Assembly: GCA_902826165.1 (NCBI GenBank)
Contig: CADEDV010000001.1
Coordinates: 206,986 to 266,508 of the forward strand
Direction of reading: 5' to 3'
DNA length: 59,523 bases
Source of the DNA: an uncultured Bacteroidota bacterium
Lineage (GTDB): Bacteria; Bacteroidota; Bacteroidia; Chitinophagales; Chitinophagaceae
Shown: positions 33,842 to 41,842 of the stretch, in pieces
Layout: every line of letters begins with the position of its first letter
How positions within the stretch are numbered: position 1 is the stretch's first letter
Translations under genes and position numbers: made by a program
The notes under the pieces: generated by a model
What the model saw: only the letters and a program-made list of their open reading frames with translations
What the model was told of the DNA's origin: nothing
Databases searched by the model: none

Positions 33842-34300
33842 ATGAAACGAAAAAAGAAAATCATTCTCTATGTGATATTGTCAGTGCTGGTAATTGCCGG
33901 CGCTGCGGCTATCTACATATACAAAGAGTATAACAGGGCTCATAAAGACACAGCAAAATTAAAAGCGGATTATACTGTGAACGCTACAAATTTTGTCAAC
34001 GAGTTTACTGGCAATGAACAGGCTGCGAATAAAAAATACTGGGATAAGATCATCCATGTGGATGGCTTTGTTAAATCAGTAGATAAAGATGACAGAGGTT
34101 TTTATTCCATTATAATCGGGGATACAGCTTCTATGTCATCTGTTCGTTGCAGTATGGACAGTATTCATAACAATGAAGCAGCAACGGTAAAACCCGGAAG
34201 CATGATTGGCATGAAAGGGATCTGCTCGGGATTTAATGCTGATGAACTTCTGGGGTCTGATGTAATTCTTGTTCGCTGTGTAATTGATCAAAAAAAATAA
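33842..34300 (+). CDS. Membrane-anchored OB-fold protein (tRNA_anti-like)
   Basis: A 152-residue protein with an N-terminal membrane anchor (KKKIILYVILSVLVIAGAAAIYIY) and an extracytoplasmic OB-fold domain of the tRNA_anti-like type (NFVNEFTGNEQAANKKYWDKIIHVDGFVKSVDKDDRGFYSIIIGD, then VRCSMDS and GMKGICSGFNADELLGSDVILVRCVI). Despite the family name, the domain is not proof of RNA binding. Three conserved Cys residues are present. In Bacteroidota this type is often found with YceI and DUF5777 genes, as here. Confidence 0.75.
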   Translation: MKRKKKIILYVILSVLVIAGAAAIYIYKEYNRAHKDTAKLKADYTVNATNFVNEFTGNEQAANKKYWDKIIHVDGFVKSVDKDDRGFYSIIIGDTASMSSVRCSMDSIHNNEAATVKPGSMIGMKGICSGFNADELLGSDVILVRCVIDQKK

Positions 34301-34324
34301 TTTCTTAAACAAAAAGTCTTGAGT

Positions 34325-34885
34325 ATGAAAAACAAATTTTTAATAATCACTGTAGCTGTTCTGATCAGCAGCAGCTCATTTGGGCAAAAATATTTTACTA
34401 AAACTGGTAAGATCAATTTTGATGCAACAACAGCCAGCTCCCCTGAAAAGATCGAAGGGATTAACCGGACTGCCACCTGTGTGGTGGATACGAAGACAGG
34501 GAACATGCAGTTTGCCCTATTAATGAAAGGGTTTGAATTTGAAAGAGCCCTGATGGAAGAACATTTCAACGAGAACTATGTCGAGAGTCATAAATTTCCA
34601 AAGGCCGAGTTTAAAGGGGCTATCAGTAATAATGAAGCAGTTAACTACAGTAAAGACGGGGCCTATATTATTAAAGTGAAAGGTAAACTGACAATGCATG
34701 GTGAAACAAAAGACGTGGAGACAGACGGTAAACTGGTCATTCAGAATGGCAAAATAACCGCTACCGCTGATTTCAATGTATTGCTGGCTGATTTTAAAGT
34801 ATCCATACCCGGATTAGTGGCTGATAAAGTTGCTAAAACAGCTAAGATTTCTGTAACCTGTTCGCTTGAACCCCTGAAGGGATAA
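34325..34885 (+). CDS. YceI-like periplasmic lipid-binding protein
   Basis: A 186-residue protein with a signal peptide ending SSSFGQ and a YceI-like lipocalin fold: GKINFDATTASSPEKIEGINRTATCVVDTKTGNMQFALLMKGFEF, SHKFPKAEFKG, KGKLTMHGETKDVETDGKL and FNVLLADFKVSIPGLVADKVAKTAKISVTCSLEPL. Family members hold isoprenoid quinones or other hydrophobic molecules. Next to cytochromes, a role in quinone-linked electron transfer or its protection is a reasonable guess. I use the ATG at 34325, two codons after an in-frame TTG. Confidence 0.87.
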   Translation: MKNKFLIITVAVLISSSSFGQKYFTKTGKINFDATTASSPEKIEGINRTATCVVDTKTGNMQFALLMKGFEFERALMEEHFNENYVESHKFPKAEFKGAISNNEAVNYSKDGAYIIKVKGKLTMHGETKDVETDGKLVIQNGKITATADFNVLLADFKVSIPGLVADKVAKTAKISVTCSLEPLKG

Positions 34886-34897
34886 AATCTGATTATC

Positions 34898-35809
34898 ATG
34901 AAAAAACTATCGTTCTTTATTTTTTTACTGCTGTTTCTTTTTTCCGGTATCAGCGTATCAGCACAGGATGAAGATTTGCTGAAACTGGTGGGCGAAGAAA
35001 AGCCGACGAAGGAAATCACCAAGTATGCTTTTAAATCTCCCAGGGTCATCAACAGTCATTCCATGGAATTCCTGAACCCCGGTACCATGGACTTCAGGAT
35101 CCTGCATCGCTTTGGCCCGTTGGACCAGGGATATAAAAGTCTCTTTGGTCTTGACCAGGCCAGTATGCGGATGGGATTTGACTTTGGTATTCTGCAAAAC
35201 CTGATGGTGGGTGTGGGAAGAAGTACCTACAAAAAGGAACTTGATGCATTTATCAAGTTTGCTCCCATCCGTCAGTCAAAAGGCCCCTGGAGCTCCCCGG
35301 TTACATTGGCGTTGGTTTCAGGTATGACCATGAATGGCCTTGATTGGGCTGATCCTTCCCGGAAGAATTTCTTCACCTCCAAGCTGGGTTATTATTTCCA
35401 GGCAATCATAGGAAGAAAATTCAGCGAAGCATTAACATTACAAGTATCCCCAACCATGGTGCATAATAACCTGGTGCCATTGCAATCTGATCCTAATAAT
35501 ATCTATGCGATCGGTGTCGGAGGAAGAATAAAACTTTCTCAGCGTATTGCTTTCACCTGGGATTATTCGCATGTCGTTGTGGGTATGCCTGACAGTGGCT
35601 ATTATCACCCGTTATCAGTTGGTTTTGATATTGAAACCGGGGGCCACGTTTTCCAGTTGCATTTCTCTAATGCCACAGGAATGAATGAAAGAGCTTTTAT
35701 TACAGAAACAACAGGGCAATGGGGAAAAGCAGAAGTGCGGTTTGGATTTAACCTCTCAAGGGTATTCCAGATCAAAAAGAAAAAGCACTCTAAACACGCA
35801 GATAAGTAA
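34898..35809 (+). CDS. DUF5777-type outer-membrane beta-barrel protein
   Basis: A 303-residue protein with a signal peptide ending VSAQ and a beta-barrel-like body: SPRVINSHSMEFLNPGTMDFRILHRFGPLDQGYKSLFGLDQASMRMGFDFGI and GGHVFQLHFSNATGMNERAFITETTGQW, the pattern of DUF5777. The family is found in Bacteroidota next to YceI-like and haem lipoprotein genes; its role is unknown. The C-terminal Lys-rich tail is unusual for a barrel. It is the last gene of the operon before a strong terminator. Confidence 0.85.
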   Translation: MKKLSFFIFLLLFLFSGISVSAQDEDLLKLVGEEKPTKEITKYAFKSPRVINSHSMEFLNPGTMDFRILHRFGPLDQGYKSLFGLDQASMRMGFDFGILQNLMVGVGRSTYKKELDAFIKFAPIRQSKGPWSSPVTLALVSGMTMNGLDWADPSRKNFFTSKLGYYFQAIIGRKFSEALTLQVSPTMVHNNLVPLQSDPNNIYAIGVGGRIKLSQRIAFTWDYSHVVVGMPDSGYYHPLSVGFDIETGGHVFQLHFSNATGMNERAFITETTGQWGKAEVRFGFNLSRVFQIKKKKHSKHADK

Positions 35810-35836
35810 TACTGCAAGGCTGTTGCGATAATATTA

Positions 35837-35878
35837 ATTACCCGGATGTATGTTGTTATGCATCCGGGTAATATTTTT
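35837..35878 (+). terminator. Strong terminator whose T-tract forms the next -7 element
   Basis: ATTACCCGGATG (35837-35848) pairs perfectly with CATCCGGGTAAT (35861-35872), followed by ATTTTT. TATTTTTG at 35872-35879 overlaps the T-tract and is an exact -7 match for the next gene. Confidence 0.85.
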
Positions 35879-35879
35879 G
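35872..35879 (+). promoter_or_regulatory. -7 element for the DUF6660-like gene
   Basis: TATTTTTG, 6 nt before the GTG at 35886. The spacing equals that of other likely leaderless genes in the window and supports the GTG start. Confidence 0.45.
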
Positions 35880-35885
35880 CAACTG

Positions 35886-36191
35886 GTGAAACTTGTCAGC
35901 TACATATTTTCCTTTTATTTAATAATACTTTCAGTAGTGCCCTGCTGCTCGCTTGATGATTGCGACAATGAAATAACTGAGCAAGGCGTGAGCCATGAAA
36001 ACCAGGAGGAGGATTGCAGTGGTTGTTCGCCTTTCTTTAGTTGCGAAGGCTGCGCAGCTACTACTGTTACCGTTGAACCCGTTTGTTTCGAAATTACTCC
36101 TGCACAATGTATAATTGTATATACAGGGTATATACAAAATCCCCTCCCTGATATTGACTACGATTTCTGGCAGCCGCCTAAATTAAGTTGA
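35886..36191 (+). CDS. Small Cys-rich protein, probably DUF6660 family
   Basis: A 101-residue protein. An ORF runs from 35850 but the GTG at 35886 gives the sequence expected of the family, (V/M)KLVSYIFSFYLIILSVVPC, a signal-anchor followed by a Cys-rich region (CCSLDDCDNE, EEDCSGCSPFFSCEGC) and an aromatic tail (DIDYDFWQPPKLS). Small proteins of this type accompany metal-related TonB receptors in Bacteroidota, which fits the receptor gene that begins 55 bases later. The 10 Cys residues suggest metal binding or disulfides. The DNA is noticeably AT-rich. Confidence 0.6.
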   Translation: MKLVSYIFSFYLIILSVVPCCSLDDCDNEITEQGVSHENQEEDCSGCSPFFSCEGCAATTVTVEPVCFEITPAQCIIVYTGYIQNPLPDIDYDFWQPPKLS

Positions 36192-36246
36192 TGACTTACC
36201 GTATTCAAAGCGGATTTATATTTTCTAAACATCAACTATTTAACAA

Positions 36247-38397
36247 ATGAACAAAATATGTTTATTGATTGCGATATTTTTATGTGCCATTAATTCTAAC
36301 TCACAGAATATTGTAGTAATAAAAGTTATTGATGCAGAATCCACAGAAGCAATTATAAATGCATCGGTAACAGGAAAAGGATTTAGAATAGGAGCAGTTA
36401 CTGATACTTTAGGAGTGGCAAAACTTGTTTTTCCGACCGGGTTAAATGAACTATTTGTAAGTCATGTTGCATATGAAGGGAAAAAAATACCATTTACTGT
36501 ACCAGTAACCGATACAATGATTATAGAATTAGAGCCTCAGGAAGAGGAAGAAGTCGTAATTCAATCCACCCGTAGTTCAAGAACGATCAGGGATATACCT
36601 ACAAGAGTGGAGTTTATCGCCGGAGAAGAATTGGATGAGAAGGCAAATATGAAACCCGGTGACATCCGGATGGTGCTGACAGAGAGTACCGGTATTCAAA
36701 CACAACAAACTTCAGCCACTTCAGCTAATTCATCTATCCGTATCCAGGGGCTGGATGGAAGATATACCCAGTTACTAAAAGACGGGTTTCCCTTATATGC
36801 CGGTATGAGCAGTGGATTGGGGTTATTGCAAACCCCGCCGCTGGATATGAAACAATTTGAAGTGATCAAGGGATCTGCTTCAACCTTGTATGGAGGTGGC
36901 GCTATCGCCGGTCTTGTAAATCTTATTTCTAATACACCAACACAGGGACGGGAATTGAAGTTTCACCTGGACGCTACTTCAGCAGGCGGGTTGAATACAA
37001 GTGGTTTTTATGGAGAAAAGTATGGAAAAACTGGTATGACTGTTTTCGCTTCCCGGAACAGCAACGCTCCGTATGATCCTGCTGATATCGGGTTGACGGC
37101 AATCCCCAAATTTGAACGCTATACGATCAATCCTAAGTTCTTTGCGTATTTCAATGGCCGGACTACATTAAGTGCGGGAGTTAATATTACACATGAAGAC
37201 AGAACGGGGGGAGATATAGATTATATTAAGAAGAATAAGCCTTCCGGTTTTTATGAGAATAATAATACAGACCGGTACAGTTCACAGGTAAAATTAGAAT
37301 ACCTGTTCAATAACCGGAATCATCTTACTATAAAAAATAGTTTTAGCCGTTTTCAACGGGTTATAACATCGCCCGGTTATGTGTTTAACGGGACACAGGA
37401 TGCTAGTTTTTCAGAACTGGCGTATGTATCAACCAGGGAGAAGATGGAGTGGATCACAGGCGTTAACCTTGTAACGGATAATTTTAAGGAAAGGCAATTA
37501 ACGGCCATACCACACAGGGATTATAAGCAGTTAACGGCCGGGGTATTTTTGCAAAACAACTGGAAACTGAGTGAACAGTTTCACCTGGAAACAGGTATCA
37601 GGGCTGATAATGTAAGGGACTATGGGTTTGTGTTATTACCCCGGGTTTCTGCACTGATCAGGTTCAGCCCCAAATTAAGTTCAAGAATTGGCGGCGGGTT
37701 GGGGTACAAAACGCCATCTGTATTTACAGAGGAGAGTGAACGCCTGCAATACAGGGATGTATTACCCATTGATGATAACGTGAATAAACTGGAAAGAAGT
37801 TACGGCATCAATGCAGATATCAACTACAAAACAAAATTTGCAGATGGGGAAGTGAGTTTTAGTATTAACCACTTATTTTTTTATACCCGGATAACTGATC
37901 CCTTATTGTTGCAACCCACCGGTGGCGTTTACAGGTTTAATAATGTGAATGGCCATTTCGACAGCCGTGGAATGGAGACCAATGTGAAACTGGGATACGC
38001 TGACTTCAAATTATTTCTCGGCTATACGTTTACGAAGGCCAACCTGCACCAGGGAAATATCGAAACAGAAAATTTCCTCACTCCCCGGCACCGCCTGAAT
38101 TCCGTATTGATGTATGAAGTGGAAGAGAAATGGAAACTGGGCCTGGAAGCATATTATTTCAGCAAGCAGCAACTGAGTGACGGAACAACAGGAAGGTCTT
38201 ACTGGATAACTGGGTTTATGGCAGAGAAGCTCTGGGAGAAATTTTCTGTGTATGTCAATTTTGAGAATTTTCTGGATGCAAGGCAAACCCGGTATGAAAG
38301 TATTTATACCGGATCAATAACAAACCCCTTATTCAGGGATATTTATGCTCCGCTGGATGGGTTTGTAGTAAATGGAGGCATCAAACTAAGATTGTAA
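36247..38397 (+). CDS. TonB-dependent receptor with N-terminal carboxypeptidase-like domain
   Basis: A 716-residue outer-membrane receptor. It has a signal peptide (ending NSNSQ), a CarboxypepD-reg-like domain (residues 23-97), a plug domain (EEVVIQSTRSSRTIRDIPTRVEFIAG, GSSTLYGGGAIAGLVNLIS-type segment) and a 22-strand-type barrel ending in VVNGGIKLRL. It imports a scarce ligand with TonB energy; the neighbouring DUF6660-like gene points to a metal or metal complex, but the ligand is not shown. The first 120 bases of the gene are unusually AT-rich (30 G/C by my count), while the barrel region is close to half G/C. A bidirectional terminator follows. Confidence 0.9.
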   Translation: MNKICLLIAIFLCAINSNSQNIVVIKVIDAESTEAIINASVTGKGFRIGAVTDTLGVAKLVFPTGLNELFVSHVAYEGKKIPFTVPVTDTMIIELEPQEEEEVVIQSTRSSRTIRDIPTRVEFIAGEELDEKANMKPGDIRMVLTESTGIQTQQTSATSANSSIRIQGLDGRYTQLLKDGFPLYAGMSSGLGLLQTPPLDMKQFEVIKGSASTLYGGGAIAGLVNLISNTPTQGRELKFHLDATSAGGLNTSGFYGEKYGKTGMTVFASRNSNAPYDPADIGLTAIPKFERYTINPKFFAYFNGRTTLSAGVNITHEDRTGGDIDYIKKNKPSGFYENNNTDRYSSQVKLEYLFNNRNHLTIKNSFSRFQRVITSPGYVFNGTQDASFSELAYVSTREKMEWITGVNLVTDNFKERQLTAIPHRDYKQLTAGVFLQNNWKLSEQFHLETGIRADNVRDYGFVLLPRVSALIRFSPKLSSRIGGGLGYKTPSVFTEESERLQYRDVLPIDDNVNKLERSYGINADINYKTKFADGEVSFSINHLFFYTRITDPLLLQPTGGVYRFNNVNGHFDSRGMETNVKLGYADFKLFLGYTFTKANLHQGNIETENFLTPRHRLNSVLMYEVEEKWKLGLEAYYFSKQQLSDGTTGRSYWITGFMAEKLWEKFSVYVNFENFLDARQTRYESIYTGSITNPLFRDIYAPLDGFVVNGGIKLRL

Positions 38398-38399
38398 AT

Positions 38400-38429
38400 A
38401 AAAAGAGCCGGTAAGCCGGCTCTTTTTAT
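38400..38429. terminator. Bidirectional terminator between receptor and ferritin genes
   Basis: AAAAAGAGCCGG and CCGGCTCTTTTT form a symmetric stem with T-tracts on both strands, serving both converging genes. Confidence 0.85.
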
Positions 38430-38445
38430 TTTGTAAGAAGACTAT

Positions 38446-38946
38446 CTATTCTTTTCCCCTGTAATTCATGATATCCCTGTCAAAGAGGTAGAGGCCGCTT
38501 TTGTCGTCACCGATCATTTCCATCTTATCGTTTAATGTCCTGGCTACTCTTTCTTCCTCGATCTGCTCATTCACATACCATTGCAGGAAATTATGCGTGG
38601 CATAATCCTTTTCCGTAAGCGAAAGATGCACCAGGTCATTAATACTGTTACTTACTTTCAGCTCATGCTTCAGGTATTCTTCAAACAGTTTTTTCAGAGA
38701 AGGGAAAGTAACCATCGGTTGGGTTAAGGCCGGGATAGCTGCAAAACCACCTCTTTCATTTATAAAACGGACCAGCTTGAGCATATGCATACGTTCTTCA
38801 TCGGATTGTTTATAGAAAAATTCGGTAACACCTCCGAGGCCGGGTTGAATTTCACACCAGGAAGCCATAGCAAGATAGGCTTGTGAAGATTCCGCTTCCA
38901 TTTGCACCTGTTTGTTCAGGGCTTCCTGTACTGATTTGCTGACCAT
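38446..38946 (-). CDS. Non-haem ferritin
   Basis: A 166-residue four-helix ferritin, the cytosolic iron store. The di-iron site is visible: E17 region (QVQMEAESSQAYLAMASWCE), E50 and H53 in SDEERMHMLKLVRFINERGG, and the later ligands in NFLQWYVNEQIEEERVARTLNDKMEMI. The length and pattern fit bacterial FtnA-type ferritins. It is transcribed divergently from the nitroreductase gene. No Fur-like box is apparent before it. Confidence 0.93.
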   Translation of the reverse strand: MVSKSVQEALNKQVQMEAESSQAYLAMASWCEIQPGLGGVTEFFYKQSDEERMHMLKLVRFINERGGFAAIPALTQPMVTFPSLKKLFEEYLKHELKVSNSINDLVHLSLTEKDYATHNFLQWYVNEQIEEERVARTLNDKMEMIGDDKSGLYLFDRDIMNYRGKE

Positions 38947-39007
38947 ATGTTTTTATTTTAAAGTTACAAAAGCTTTAGCAGAACCTGTTAGTTCAGCACC
39001 TGCTCCC

Positions 39008-39015
39008 TATTTTTG
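39008..39015 (+). promoter_or_regulatory. -7 element for the nitroreductase gene
   Basis: TATTTTTG, an exact TAnnTTTG match, 14 nt before the ATG at 39030. Confidence 0.45.
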
Positions 39016-39029
39016 CCCAAACTATACAA

Positions 39030-39611
39030 ATGAGTCCTGAACAGTTTAATACTCTCATCCGCAGCCGGCGTTCTGTTTTCCCTGATCAACTTGATGCGGG
39101 TAAAATAGTGGATGATGCAATAATTAAAGAAATCCTCATTAATGCCACCTGGGCACCGAATCATGGCAAACAGGAGCCCTGGCATTTTACTGTTTTTTCC
39201 GGGGAGGGCTTACAAAAATTGGCAACTTTTCAAAGTGAACTATACAAGCAGGAAGCAGGAGAAAACTTTAAGGAGATCACATTTGCTAAACTGCAGCAGA
39301 ATCCGCTAAAAGCTTCGCATGTCATTGCGATTGGTATGAAAAGGACGAGTAATAAGAACATACCTGAGATCGAAGATATTGAGGCTGTTTCTTGTGCAGT
39401 ACAGAATATATATCTTTCGGTTACTGCTTACGGACTGGGAGGTTATTGGACCACGGGCGGAGTAACCTATAAAGAAAGTGCAAAATCATTTTTTGGTTTG
39501 GAAGAAGTAGATAAATTGCTCGGGTTCTTCTATATCGGGCAGGTGGCTTTACCATCAACCGGTGGCACAAGGAAATCAATTGAAGAAAAAACAATCTGGA
39601 TAAACGAATAG
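39030..39611 (+). CDS. Nitroreductase-family protein
   Basis: A 193-residue FMN-dependent oxidoreductase. The N-terminal IRSRRSVFPDQLDAGKIVDDAIIKEILINATWAPNHGKQEPWHFTVFSG matches the FMN-binding start of the family, with a short dimer interface and LGGYWTTGGVTYKESAKSFFGLEEVDKLLGFFYIGQVA. The substrate cannot be told from sequence; nitroaromatics, quinones or other acceptors are possible. It is probably the first gene of a unit with the SET and peroxidase genes, since only 5 bases separate it from the SET gene. Confidence 0.88.
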   Translation: MSPEQFNTLIRSRRSVFPDQLDAGKIVDDAIIKEILINATWAPNHGKQEPWHFTVFSGEGLQKLATFQSELYKQEAGENFKEITFAKLQQNPLKASHVIAIGMKRTSNKNIPEIEDIEAVSCAVQNIYLSVTAYGLGGYWTTGGVTYKESAKSFFGLEEVDKLLGFFYIGQVALPSTGGTRKSIEEKTIWINE

Positions 39612-39616
39612 ACAGT

Positions 39617-40048
39617 ATGGCAAAAACAATTACAACTCCTCCCTACCATATTTATTACCCGGTTAAAGTTGCTAAAAGCAAAATTGCAGGTAAAGGAGCA
39701 TATGCTTTGCAACGGATACCTGCCCGTAAAAAGATTGGCGACCTTGGTGGCGTTATTATCACGATGAAAGAAGCGATGAAGCTGATCAAAGATCTGAAAG
39801 TGATCAACCTGGTGGAACTGGAGGACGACCTGGCCCTGAATGCATCAGCTAATCCCAATGATATGCGTTTCATTAATCATTCCTGCGATCCCAATACTTA
39901 TTTAAGAGTAATGAAGAACCGGGTGGAGTTTTATGCTTTAAAGAATATTAAAAAAGGAGAGGAACTGAGCTGCGATTACGGGGAAACACATCATGATGGC
40001 AAGCTCCCCTGTCGCTGCGGAGCTAAAAATTGCAGGGGATTTATCTGA
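39617..40048 (+). CDS. SET-domain protein (predicted lysine methyltransferase)
   Basis: A 143-residue stand-alone SET protein. The catalytic core is visible: GKGAYALQRIPARKKIGDLGG near the start, the cofactor-binding NHSCDPN at 87-93, and GEELSCDYGE at 115-123, with the post-SET cysteines C132, C134 and C139 in PCRCGAKNCRGFI, which with C119 or a neighbour could bind zinc. The fold methylates lysines using S-adenosylmethionine. The family looks eukaryote-like, but related proteins occur in several bacteria. The natural target is unknown. It sits between the nitroreductase and peroxidase genes in the same direction. Confidence 0.87.
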   Translation: MAKTITTPPYHIYYPVKVAKSKIAGKGAYALQRIPARKKIGDLGGVIITMKEAMKLIKDLKVINLVELEDDLALNASANPNDMRFINHSCDPNTYLRVMKNRVEFYALKNIKKGEELSCDYGETHHDGKLPCRCGAKNCRGFI

Positions 40049-40068
40049 TAACTTGTACATGTTTATTT

Positions 40069-41136
40069 ATGCGAAAGCTGATTGTTATTATTTCTTTGTT
40101 ACTGGTTGTTCTTCTTTCAGTGTCTTTCACTGCTTATATTATTCCTGCCGGCAACCTTCGTAAAATTTATTCTCAACCGGCATCTGCATGGCCAAAACCG
40201 TTTGTAGATAATGGGGTGGAGTGGAAAGAGGTAGGTATACTGCCTGCAAGCCCCATTGAATTGCAAAAGGGCTCTCTTCAGGCTAAAATAGAACTTGGTA
40301 AGATTCTCTTCTTTGATCCGCGGTTAAGCGGTTCCGGGAAAATTTCCTGTGCCAGCTGTCACCAGCCTGAACTGAACTGGACCGATGGAAAAGAAAAATC
40401 AATAGGTCATGAAGGAGCAATTACCAAAAGGAATGCTCCCACTATTCAGAACAGCTGGTTTTATCACCGTTTATTTTGGGATGGACGTTCAAGGGATTTA
40501 CAGGACCAGGCCTTCGCCCCCATCGTAAGCGAAGTGGAAATGAACAGCGATATGCCTGATGTGATGCGGAAACTCAGGCGCATCAATGGCTATAAGGAAC
40601 TATTTAAAAAAGCATTTGGCTCCGATGAGATCGGTCCCGACCGGATGACGGAAGCGATTGCTGTTTTTGAAAAAACAATTGTAAGTGGTAAAAGCCGGTT
40701 CGATCAATTTTTAGAAGGAGATAAAAAAGCCTTAAGTAATAGTGAGCTCCGGGGTTTACATTTATTTCGCACCAAAGCAAGATGTATCAATTGTCATAAC
40801 GGTCCGTTATTCTCCGATAATGGTTTTCATAACAGCGGTTTCTCAAACAATGATGCCGGTTATTATAAAGTGACCCATAAAGACGAAGATTCAGCAAAGT
40901 TCAAAACGCCGTCATTAAGGGATGTGACCAAAACCGGCCCCTGGATGCACGATGGTAATATGAAAGACCTTTCACAGATCGTCAGCCGGTATAGTCTTGC
41001 CAAATTCCCGCCGGGGACTGATTCCTTGCTCAAACCTACCGGCCTGAGTTCCAAAGAGCAAAAGGATATTTTGAACTTTCTTACTGCTATTTCAGCGGAC
41101 CCTCTGGCATTTGAAAAACCGGTTTTGCCACAATAA
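40069..41136 (+). CDS. Di-haem cytochrome c peroxidase (CCP/MauG family)
   Basis: A 355-residue di-haem enzyme. I use the ATG at 40069, where a membrane-type signal begins (MRKLIVIISLLLVVLLSV), not an in-frame start inside the SET gene. The first haem motif is CASCH at 94-98, the second CINCH at 239-243, and the segment TPSLRDVTKTGPWMHDG near 280-295 carries the conserved Met region. The family reduces hydrogen peroxide with electrons from cytochromes. The haem lipoproteins of the nearby operon are possible partners, but this is inference. Confidence 0.92.
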   Translation: MRKLIVIISLLLVVLLSVSFTAYIIPAGNLRKIYSQPASAWPKPFVDNGVEWKEVGILPASPIELQKGSLQAKIELGKILFFDPRLSGSGKISCASCHQPELNWTDGKEKSIGHEGAITKRNAPTIQNSWFYHRLFWDGRSRDLQDQAFAPIVSEVEMNSDMPDVMRKLRRINGYKELFKKAFGSDEIGPDRMTEAIAVFEKTIVSGKSRFDQFLEGDKKALSNSELRGLHLFRTKARCINCHNGPLFSDNGFHNSGFSNNDAGYYKVTHKDEDSAKFKTPSLRDVTKTGPWMHDGNMKDLSQIVSRYSLAKFPPGTDSLLKPTGLSSKEQKDILNFLTAISADPLAFEKPVLPQ

Positions 41137-41158
41137 GCAACTATTTCCCGCTAAAAGT

Positions 41159-41166
41159 TATCTTTG
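41159..41166 (+). promoter_or_regulatory. -7 element for the DUF4920 gene
   Basis: TATCTTTG, an exact match to TAnnTTTG, 35 nt before the ATG at 41202. Confidence 0.4.
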
Positions 41167-41201
41167 CTCTCCAAACCTTAAAATATTCAAAAACTATAAT
41201 C

Positions 41202-41684
41202 ATGAAAAAATTCTTCTTTACAGTTGCTATCGCTGCTTTTAGTTTAATCGCTACCGCTCAACCACCTGCTGGCGAAGCAAAACCCGGTGAATGGTATGGC
41301 GAAAAACTGACTGCTGATGGAGCTGTTGCACTTACTGATGTTGCTCAAAAATTAGCTAATAATGGCGGCGAAGGAACAGTTGATACAAAAGTGAAAGCCA
41401 AGATCGTTGAAGTATGTCCTAAAAAAGGCTGCTGGTTGAAACTGGAGCTGGCTGATGGACAGACAGCAATGGTTAAAATGAAAGATTATGGATTCTTCCT
41501 GCCTCTTGCTGCAAAAGGAAAGACGGTAATCGTTGATGGGGAAGTGAAAATGAAAACAGTATCTGTTGAAGAACTGAAACATTATGCAGAAGATGCTAAA
41601 AAAACAAAAGAAGAGATTGAAGCCATCAATAAACCTGAAAAGGAAGTAAGGGTTACTGCAAAAGGTATCCTGGTGGTGGAATAA
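41202..41684 (+). CDS. DUF4920-family periplasmic protein
   Basis: A 160-residue protein with a signal peptide ending LIATAQ and the DUF4920 pattern: WYGEKLTADGAVALTDVAQKL, KAKIVEVCPKKGCWLKLELADGQ with the CPKKGC motif, and MVKMKDYGFFLPLAAKGKTVIVDGEV. The fold appears to be OB-like. The family is widespread in Bacteroidota but its function is unknown; the CxxxGC pair suggests a metal or redox role. A helical Lys/Glu-rich C-terminal part follows. It is a single gene with its own terminator. Confidence 0.87.
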   Translation: MKKFFFTVAIAAFSLIATAQPPAGEAKPGEWYGEKLTADGAVALTDVAQKLANNGGEGTVDTKVKAKIVEVCPKKGCWLKLELADGQTAMVKMKDYGFFLPLAAKGKTVIVDGEVKMKTVSVEELKHYAEDAKKTKEEIEAINKPEKEVRVTAKGILVVE

Positions 41685-41704
41685 TTTTTTTATACATTTC
41701 AGAG

Positions 41705-41736
41705 AGGGCTGTCTTGTAAAAGACGGCCCTTTTCTT
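41705..41736 (+). terminator. Rho-independent terminator
   Basis: AGGGCTGTCTT (41705-41715) pairs with AAGACGGCCCT (41720-41730) with one wobble, then TTTCTTTT. Confidence 0.8.
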
Positions 41737-41759
41737 TTACTCTGCATATAGTTTTCGGA

Positions 41760-41818
41760 TTGCGTAAACCGTTTTTCTCATTCCGTAAGTACCAGCCGGT
41801 TATTCAGCGCCACCTTTG
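41760..41818 (+). promoter_or_regulatory. Shared two-part motif and -7 element before the FecA-like receptor (copy A)
   Basis: TTGCGTAAACC (41760-41770), 12 nt, CCGTAAGT (41783-41790), 20 nt, CACCTTTG (41811-41818), then 24 nt to the ATG. The same arrangement with near-equal spacing lies before the DUF6607 gene (47855-47913). The conserved parts sit around and upstream of the usual -33 position, as for an activator or special sigma factor site. Confidence 0.6.
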
Positions 41819-41842
41819 TGGGCCGAAACCAAAGAATAGTAT

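Noticed and set aside
36199-36206. CTTACCGTA before the TonB receptor at 36247, similar to half of the shared motif
   Set aside because: The first half is missing and the spacing to the -7 region differs, so it was not counted as a third copy.
38947-39029. Fur box between ferritin and nitroreductase genes
   Set aside because: No GATAATGATAATCATTATC-like repeat is present.
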